NCBI GenBank assembly: GCA_900128585.1
Contig: LT642692.1
Coordinates: 1-12,298, forward strand
Direction of reading: 5' to 3'
Origin: Stramenopiles sp. TOSAG23-3
Lineage: Eukaryota; Sar
DNA: 12,298 nucleotides
In this document: positions 7,314 through 12,298 of the stretch, in pieces
Numbering within the stretch: the first letter of the stretch is position 1
Layout of the letters: each line of letters begins with the position of its first letter
Position numbers and translations under genes: made by a program
Notes under the pieces: generated by a model
What the model was told of the DNA's origin: nothing
The model's database searches: none
The model's input: the letters and a program-made list of their open reading frames with translations, nothing else

Positions 7314-7628
7314 AGAGAATAACTATTCGTTTTGCATTGTAATGTATTTTGATAGGGAATATTACTACATAGGCATATCATTGGGCGGCAGGTTTCCAAA
7401 TTTTCTCCAAATAAAAAGCACTTGTTGAATATAGTAATAATGTAGATTGATTGACACCAAGAAGAAATACCAAATACGAAAAGACCACACTTGATTGTGA
7501 ACATTTAGACTAACTACATATGGTGTTAACTCAAATCTTGTAGTTATTTTTATGGCTTTTGGGTTATAATTATAGTATTTCTTTTCTGGTTCCCTGTATG
7601 TAGTCATATAGCATAGAAGAACGAGAGA

Positions 7629-9635
7629 ATGTTTCTTATGACTGCAAAACGAACATGGCTTTTAGCCGTGGCTACCCTGCTCTACCACTTGGCGTCTTGC
7701 AGGGGTCTGGAGCACGGGAGTGTGTCCAAGAGTGCCGCTTCACTTACACTGTTGGGCAAGAATAGGAAAACGTTAGCGTCGACTTCTGGGGGACATGCAA
7801 GGAGGCATTTTAGTTCCTCTTTGAGTGCAAAGGACAACCGTTTGTGTGTCACGACCGCTGAGAAATATATTGAGTGCCTTGAGCGCAAGAGAGGCAATTT
7901 GTGGGACTTTAAAGCATACGATCCCGCAGGGAGGACGCAGAAAGAGTTGCTAGAAAAACCGTCTACCTGCGCTTCAAAACCGAAAGGCCAAAACGGGCCT
8001 GTCTGCTGTGATGGTAAAATGCATAAGTGTCATTTGTATTCTGGGGGGATACAGTGTTTGGGAGATGACTCCGAGGGCCAATCGAACAGTCATAAAATTA
8101 AGAATGCATCCAATGGGAAGTTCGTGTCTGTCGACTGTGGCGATTGGCATACTTGCGGTGTCACGAGTACAGGAGCGATAGAATGTTTCGGTTTAGATTA
8201 TAGCCGCCAAGCTAATGGGGGAAAACCTAAAACAGCACTGAATGGAAAATTTGTCCAAGTTAGTGCCAGCGGCAAATACACGTGTGGACTGACAGACCAT
8301 GGGACGGTTGAATGTTTTGGGCAAGGCGCACCGAATGTTTTTGACTACAGCCCGCTTTACTACATATCGTCCCCGTCAGGCTTTGTTCACAAACGCGGAA
8401 AACTAATAGAATGCCCAAGGGGTACATTTTCAAACGGAAATCAAACAAACTGCACCAAATGTCCCGACAATAAACCGTTGTCGAGCCTACAGGCAAAGTC
8501 AATGCACGAATGCAGAAAAGTCCCACCCGGACATGGCTTCAATAGGATTCTCGGTAAACTGTTTAGTTGTGACTACGGCGAGTACAACACAGGAAATGAC
8601 GTAACTTGTAAAAAGTGCCCAAACGACAGGATAAAATCGCCAAAAGGATCCGAATCTCAAGCGCAATGTACGGCCGTTCCCGCCGGATATGAATATAAAG
8701 GTGGCAAAGAAACGCGATGTCTTGGGGGGACGTATTCTTTTGGAAATCAATTCGAATGCTCATGGTGTCCCCCTGAAAGACCTAATTCTCCTGCTGGTTC
8801 AAAATCCGATAGAGAGTGTAAGTCATCTTTAGGTGAAATCAACGCACTGTTGAAATCGGTGGAGGGGATGAAGGAAGGGCAGAATGATATTTCGATAAAA
8901 ACTTCACGTCTGTGGCAAAGAGAGCAAATACGAATGCACCACGATAGAATGATGGACGGACGCAAAGATCTAGACAACAAGAAAGAAAAGGTTGCATGTG
9001 AAGACGAACGCAGAAACGGGAACATCGTCTTTCCTGCCATTGAAATTGAAAACGAGATTGAGAAGGTTGAAGGTACTACCTGCATCGATACAAATCGTGA
9101 TGAAATGCTTAAATCATTTTGTAGTTTCACAACTGACTTAGACAATTTATTTCTAATTCAAAACATCCAAAAAGAAGCCAAGGCCTTCTGGCCCAATATC
9201 TGTTGCAAGGAACGAAGGGATGCAGCAGTGGAAGTGTGTGAAGATCCAAGTGGCAAAAAAAAACGTGGTGAGATTGTGCCCTTTGCTCTGTCGTCGGGTG
9301 GGAACTATAGTCGACATAATTTGTATGTGGAAGTGGCGGATACAATTAAACAGAATGGTTATTTGCATAAAGGAATGAATCGATTAATCGATACCCTTCC
9401 AAGCATCGGAAAGCAGAAGAAACGTGCGATGAAACGTCTGATTGGAACATTTTTCAACGACGTCTCGCTGTGCGGCCCACGTATTATAGATGCACCAGAT
9501 GCGAAAGACAAAAAGAAATTGTGTGAACTCTTTATCCCGTATAATCATGCCATGACAAGTTTCTTCGAAATGATTGAGACTTACGACAGCAATTCCCGCC
9601 TCGTCTGGGCAAGAATAGGAATGTTGGTGCGATGA
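7629..9635 (+). CDS. Secreted protein with RCC1-like repeats and Cys-rich TNFR/GCC-type repeats (main part)
   Basis: A 668-residue frame from ATG 7629. Residues 1-25 form a signal peptide (MFLMTAKRTWLLAVATLLYH core). After a Ser-rich stretch come about three RCC1-like blade repeats at 130-232, with the typical pattern HTCGVTSTGAIECFGLD and YTCGLTDHGTVECFGQG (Phe replaces the usual Trp in CWG). Three repeats of about 50 residues follow (250-397), each with CPRGTFSNG/CDYGEYNTG/CLGGTYSFG, then C-x-x-C-P and a closing C, like the Cys-rich repeats of TNFR/ephrin-receptor-like extracellular proteins. Residues 400-668 are a helical, charged, Cys-containing region of unknown family. The protein probably acts outside the cell, in adhesion or binding. 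The frame ends TGA at 9633-9635 but the neighbouring frame continues at once with the same composition, so the C-terminus is likely further downstream. Confidence 0.83.
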   Translation: MFLMTAKRTWLLAVATLLYHLASCRGLEHGSVSKSAASLTLLGKNRKTLASTSGGHARRHFSSSLSAKDNRLCVTTAEKYIECLERKRGNLWDFKAYDPAGRTQKELLEKPSTCASKPKGQNGPVCCDGKMHKCHLYSGGIQCLGDDSEGQSNSHKIKNASNGKFVSVDCGDWHTCGVTSTGAIECFGLDYSRQANGGKPKTALNGKFVQVSASGKYTCGLTDHGTVECFGQGAPNVFDYSPLYYISSPSGFVHKRGKLIECPRGTFSNGNQTNCTKCPDNKPLSSLQAKSMHECRKVPPGHGFNRILGKLFSCDYGEYNTGNDVTCKKCPNDRIKSPKGSESQAQCTAVPAGYEYKGGKETRCLGGTYSFGNQFECSWCPPERPNSPAGSKSDRECKSSLGEINALLKSVEGMKEGQNDISIKTSRLWQREQIRMHHDRMMDGRKDLDNKKEKVACEDERRNGNIVFPAIEIENEIEKVEGTTCIDTNRDEMLKSFCSFTTDLDNLFLIQNIQKEAKAFWPNICCKERRDAAVEVCEDPSGKKKRGEIVPFALSSGGNYSRHNLYVEVADTIKQNGYLHKGMNRLIDTLPSIGKQKKRAMKRLIGTFFNDVSLCGPRIIDAPDAKDKKKLCELFIPYNHAMTSFFEMIETYDSNSRLVWARIGMLVR

Positions 9636-10246
9636 TGCAGGTAAAGAAAAAGGACACAAAGACAACTTGTAGTACCGGAAGTCGATATGGTAGTCGATCA
9701 AAATTAGCTAGGAAGAAGGAAGACTTCTGCAAAGGTTACAAGCATCTAGACTTGAGCGATACCAGAATCAAAAACATTGCCGTCCAGTATCTGAAAAATG
9801 ATATAACCTTGAGTGATCAAGAAATGTTTAGCCTCTCGCACCGCATGCGCTATCAAGTTAAAGACACATCGTGCCCATCCCCTCTGTTCACCGCGAACGA
9901 CATTTCCATCCAGCAGGTTGCCATGGATGCGTTGGGAACAGAAAAGGAATGGGTCGCCGTGGTGAATTTGAATACGAAGGATGACGATGGCTATTTACAG
10001 AGTGAATTGCCGTACTGTGAGGAAAGATCGTATCTTATTGGTACCAGCGTTAGCGTGAAAGCTTATGTGGATAGCGGAAATTATTGTGGAAAGTTAGTAG
10101 ATTACAATGAATGCAGAAGTAAATGCTTAGCAGAATGTCGTGCTGGCAACTGTCGCAAAACATGCGCCAAAAAATTGGTACAACTGAAAAACAGACAGGA
10201 CAAGCATTATTCCAAAGAAGTGGTGCTGATGGGAACGGGGTGTTAG
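9632..10246 (+). CDS. C-terminal part of the secreted Cys-rich protein in another frame, or a separate ORF
   Basis: A frame of 204 codons begins ATGATGCAG at 9632, overlapping the TGA of the previous frame by four bases. It has no signal peptide, although its product is Cys-rich (CRSKCLAECRAGNCRKTC near the end) like the upstream secreted protein, so it reads as a continuation rather than its own gene. The frame is open from 9578, so a change anywhere in 9578-9635 would join the two. Options are a one-base indel (real or from sequencing) or a short intron. CAG/GTAAAG (donor at 9641) to TTGTAG (ending 9672) looks like splice sites and preserves the downstream frame, but it lies after the TGA, so it does not rescue the junction alone. 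GT at 9602 or 9623 with the same acceptor would keep the frame, though these donors are weak. The gene ends in TAG (10244-10246). Confidence 0.65.
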   Translation: MMQVKKKDTKTTCSTGSRYGSRSKLARKKEDFCKGYKHLDLSDTRIKNIAVQYLKNDITLSDQEMFSLSHRMRYQVKDTSCPSPLFTANDISIQQVAMDALGTEKEWVAVVNLNTKDDDGYLQSELPYCEERSYLIGTSVSVKAYVDSGNYCGKLVDYNECRSKCLAECRAGNCRKTCAKKLVQLKNRQDKHYSKEVVLMGTGC

Positions 10247-10278
10247 AAAGAACAAAACTGACTATTTTTCAGTTATGC

Positions 10279-10325
10279 TTTATTTATAATCCCAACACCT
10301 CGCAGCACACGAGCGTGTAAATAAA
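10279..10325. terminator. Candidate polyadenylation signals of the convergent gene pair
   Basis: AATAAA occurs on the plus strand at 10320-10325, about 75 bp after the stop of the secreted-protein gene. It also occurs on the minus strand at 10279-10284, about 110 bp after the stop of the PFP gene. Spacing and orientation fit 3'-end signals for both genes with overlapping transcript ends, but AT-rich sequence makes such hexamers common. Confidence 0.4.
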
Positions 10326-10395
10326 ATTAATTTATCTTGAAAAATTCTTAAAACACTGAATTTAAGTTCTTAGGATTTTTACTTTTTACACCTAT

Positions 10396-11319
10396 TCAAT
10401 TCAGCGAGAGAGTGGCGGACCGTTCCCTCTGAGACTCAGCCCCGAATTGAGTGGGTCCTGGATTGCAGTACGCTTCTTCAAGCTTCCATTTCTGTAACAT
10501 TATCCTTAGGTGTTGAAACGCCTTCCCCTGCTTTACATCCACAACAACTGGACTATATTCCCCACGGCAAGTGTCAAGATTAATGCGCACCAACGCTAGT
10601 AATGGAACAACTTGAGGGGTCCAATTGTTTTCTACATCACTGGCAGCTAGGTTTCTGATGGTGCAGATCGAGCCAGTCAAATCTTTCCGGCTTAGCGCAT
10701 AGGCAGCAGTCCTGCCCAAAGCATTGCCGTACATGCAATCAAACTCGGTCGGAAACCCACAACGAGCTTGGTACCCAAAAAAGTGAGTGAGAGCCCCGAA
10801 TTTTCCATTGTACGTTCCATTGTCGGAACGGCGTTTCATCTCTTTTTTCACTAGGTCAAGCAACAATTTTTCTGTTTCGATCTGGGACAATTCCAAGGTG
10901 CCATGAATTTCACGCTTCATTATTTTTTCTTGAATAAAACCCGGTAAATACTCAAAAAGCATTCGTTGCCACGGTTTCAAGAGTCGCAACGTTTCCTCCA
11001 AGCCAGCGTTGAGATGCTCAGCACCTATGTTCTTTAGCTCCGTTAGAAGGCTGGCAACTTCAGGAATGAAGGTAAGAAGGCCTTCAGGAATCAGAATTAC
11101 CCCAAACTGTTTACCCTGCAGCGATCGTAGACAGACCATGTCCGCAATTTCAGTCACAATCATTGAGAGTGTTTTCTGATTTTCCCAAATGTCTTCGCCA
11201 ATCAACACTGCGTTAGGACAACACTGCAGCCCTACTTCAAGGACCATGTGGCTTGGTCTACGGCCCATCATTCTTAAAAAGTAAAAGTACTTCTTGTTGG
11301 AGTTGCAATCGGTTTTCTT
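10396..11319 (-). CDS. PFP alpha-like domain, C-terminal half (frame-broken from the N-terminal half)
   Basis: The frame is open from 11319 to TGA 10396-10398; the first ATG is at 11271, but conserved sequence starts upstream of it (KKYFYFLRMMGRRPSH). This is the second half of a pyrophosphate-type phosphofructokinase domain: MGRRPSHMVLE (sugar-phosphate-binding MGR motif), PNAVLIGED, GVILIPEGL, a helical insertion, LTHFFGYQARCGFPTEFD, YGNALGRTAA, and a tail WKLEEAYCNPGPTQF matching the usual C-terminal PGP-QF motif. PFP interconverts fructose 6-phosphate and fructose 1,6-bisphosphate using PPi. The domain is otherwise intact with no stops over about 290 codons. It joins the upstream half only by a one-base shift around the AAAA run at 11313-11316, and about 18 conserved residues (the segment holding GFDT in homologs) are absent. 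It is either a recent pseudogene or a sequence/assembly error. Confidence 0.8.
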   Translation of the reverse strand, partial: KKTDCNSNKKYFYFLRMMGRRPSHMVLEVGLQCCPNAVLIGEDIWENQKTLSMIVTEIADMVCLRSLQGKQFGVILIPEGLLTFIPEVASLLTELKNIGAEHLNAGLEETLRLLKPWQRMLFEYLPGFIQEKIMKREIHGTLELSQIETEKLLLDLVKKEMKRRSDNGTYNGKFGALTHFFGYQARCGFPTEFDCMYGNALGRTAAYALSRKDLTGSICTIRNLAASDVENNWTPQVVPLLALVRINLDTCRGEYSPVVVDVKQGKAFQHLRIMLQKWKLEEAYCNPGPTQFGAESQRERSATLSLN

Positions 11320-12298
11320 CTACGTACTTGTTTATCATGTCCCGGTCTATAGTTGCGGGTATCGCAGTCACCGCAGTAGAGGTACCTTGTGCCAACATGT
11401 ATTCCGCCAAAGACAGCGTATCTGACGCGGTGTAAGTCCCACCTACACACACCAAACCATCAAGCGATAATTTGAGACAGGTTGCATTGATTGCTTTTAG
11501 CTGCTCTTCCTTGTACATTTGGTCGACAGACCTTCCAAGCACGTCTACACCACCAGTATTTCGAAAATCTTCAAAAAGTTCCTCCGTAATCTCAACGCAC
11601 TCCCCTTTGAACAGTCCGAGGGTTCCATTTTTGAACCCGTAAAGAACGGCATCCTGGTTCAATAGTTTCAGTGCATTATACAAGCCCTCAACGATGTTGT
11701 GGGCGCCAGGGCAGGGACGCCCGCAGAAAACAACCCCTACACGTTTGCAGGGGGATCCTGCTGCTTTGGCTTCACCAATTCCCAGATTTTCTCCTCCAGT
11801 ATGCAGCTCATACACGGCGTCACTATTTGTGATTAGGTTTGGATACAGCTTGCTGAACTGCGAAGTAGCAGAATTGTCCACTGGCGTCGTCTCCGTTTGC
11901 ACAAATCTGAAAGCGTTGGAATGAAGCACACGTGGACTCTTGACCGCGTGGGCCACCCTGGTGCGAACGAACGGGAGGCTTAACGTCGCTTCCGAATCTC
12001 TGTTAGTTCCACCAACCTTGTCTCCGACTCTTTGCCGTTTTACAGGACGAGAGTTGCTTTCATTTTCGGACAAACCCCCACGCTGTTCCAGTTCAAGCCT
12101 CAGCATAATGCTTATGTCTGCGGCCCACTTGGTAGCCTCAAACTGGATCGGGCCCGGACTTCGATACTTGTCGTGGAGTTTCCACTGTTCCCTGCTCTTT
12201 GCAAACGTCAGAAACGGCTTCCCGGTCAAGATTGGTGACGGGGCGATTATTGGGGCAGGTACTGTAGTGACAAAAGATGTCCCTCCGAACACAACAGT
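11258..12298 (-). CDS. Tandem PFP protein: C-terminal tail of a first PFP domain plus N-terminal half of an alpha-like PFP domain (runs off right edge)
   Basis: The frame is open from the window edge (12298) to TAG at 11258-11260, with no believable ATG start inside, so the gene begins outside. The first 65 or so residues (LTGKPFLTF, REQWKLHDKYRSPGPIQFE) are the usual C-terminus of a PFP domain. A 50-residue polar linker with a basic cluster (RPVKRQR) follows. From about residue 120 a second domain begins: RVGVVFCGRPCPGAHNI, GLFKGECVEIT, GGVDVLGRSVDQ, LDGLVCVGGTYTASD and IPATIDRDMINKYVEE. Catalytic PFPs have GGDDS at the GG motif; here it is GGTYTASD, like the non-catalytic plant alpha subunits (GGVTSNTD type). 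Two fused PFP domains, beta then alpha, are known from apicomplexan PFK. The active half would be the first domain, mostly beyond the window. The final residues after about YVEEN are out of frame relative to the family. Confidence 0.85.
   Translation of the reverse strand, partial: TVVFGGTSFVTTVPAPIIAPSPILTGKPFLTFAKSREQWKLHDKYRSPGPIQFEATKWAADISIMLRLELEQRGGLSENESNSRPVKRQRVGDKVGGTNRDSEATLSLPFVRTRVAHAVKSPRVLHSNAFRFVQTETTPVDNSATSQFSKLYPNLITNSDAVYELHTGGENLGIGEAKAAGSPCKRVGVVFCGRPCPGAHNIVEGLYNALKLLNQDAVLYGFKNGTLGLFKGECVEITEELFEDFRNTGGVDVLGRSVDQMYKEEQLKAINATCLKLSLDGLVCVGGTYTASDTLSLAEYMLAQGTSTAVTAIPATIDRDMINKYVEENRLQLQQEVLLLFKNDGP

Larger units (their letters stand above)
6741..7628. other. Long spacer upstream of the secreted RCC1-like gene
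   Basis: About 0.9 kb without a convincing gene. It is AT-rich, with a GC-richer patch at about 6866-7000 that carries no long frame. A 63-codon frame at 7110-7301 starts with ATG but has simple, low-complexity composition and a run of Tyr codons from a TAC/TAT repeat, so I do not call it. The hairpin cluster and direct repeat listed separately lie here. The last 60 bases before ATG 7629 show no clear promoter element. Confidence 0.5.

Noticed and set aside
9632-9635. ATGA overlap as evidence of bacterial-type translational coupling
   Set aside because: All other features are eukaryotic, and the second frame lacks a signal peptide although its product is Cys-rich like the upstream secreted protein; a frame break or intron is more likely.
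9633-9635. TGA as a sense codon (alternative genetic code)
   Set aside because: Ku70 and the PFP C-terminal half both end naturally at TGA right after their last conserved motif, so TGA acts as stop here.
11289-11323. A 31-35-base intron (GTACGT or GTAGAA to ACAAG) explaining the PFP frame break
   Set aside because: Too short for a usual intron, and removing it would delete still more conserved residues rather than restore the missing ones.

Overview
The window looks like nuclear DNA of a gene-dense, intron-poor, unicellular-type eukaryote. Ku70 is eukaryotic-type, proteins have signal peptides and multi-pass membranes, and long open frames of about 2 kb are separated by AT-rich spacers full of trinucleotide runs. 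Two proteins (multi-pass membrane plus leucine-rich repeats plus a terminal Notch-type LNR; a secreted RCC1-like plus Cys-rich protein) resemble repertoires of stramenopile/alveolate-type protists such as oomycetes. A tandem two-domain pyrophosphate-type phosphofructokinase recalls the fused beta-alpha enzymes of apicomplexans. This lineage guess (SAR-type protist) is inference only. Stops in use include TAA and TGA, so a standard code is assumed.

Layout: (1) bases 1-889, minus strand, the N-terminal 296 residues of a protein that runs off the left edge; its last third resembles cell-wall-binding-repeat-2-like segments. (2) 890-2171, an AT-rich spacer with (ATT)n-type microsatellites, copy A of a 100-bp repeat, and a small GC-richer open frame. 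(3) 2172-4022, plus strand, a five-pass membrane LRR-LNR receptor-like protein. (4) 4103-6322, minus strand, Ku70 with an unusual inserted small beta-type module. (5) 6323-7628, a spacer with copy B of the 100-bp repeat in inverse orientation, telomere-like motifs and a hairpin cluster. (6) 7629-10246, plus strand, a secreted RCC1-like/TNFR-like Cys-rich protein whose frame breaks at about 9578-9635. (7) 10396-12298, minus strand, the C-terminal tail of one PFP domain fused to a second, alpha-like PFP domain, with a frame break and a missing conserved segment at about 11315; it runs off the right edge.

Genes alternate: LRR-LNR/Ku70 and RCC1-like/PFP are convergent pairs, and gene 1/LRR-LNR and Ku70/RCC1-like are divergent. 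There is no evident shared pathway. The most intriguing link is the nearly identical 100-bp element upstream of both the LRR-LNR gene and Ku70, in the same orientation relative to each gene, which therefore forms a 5-kb inverted-repeat frame around the two.
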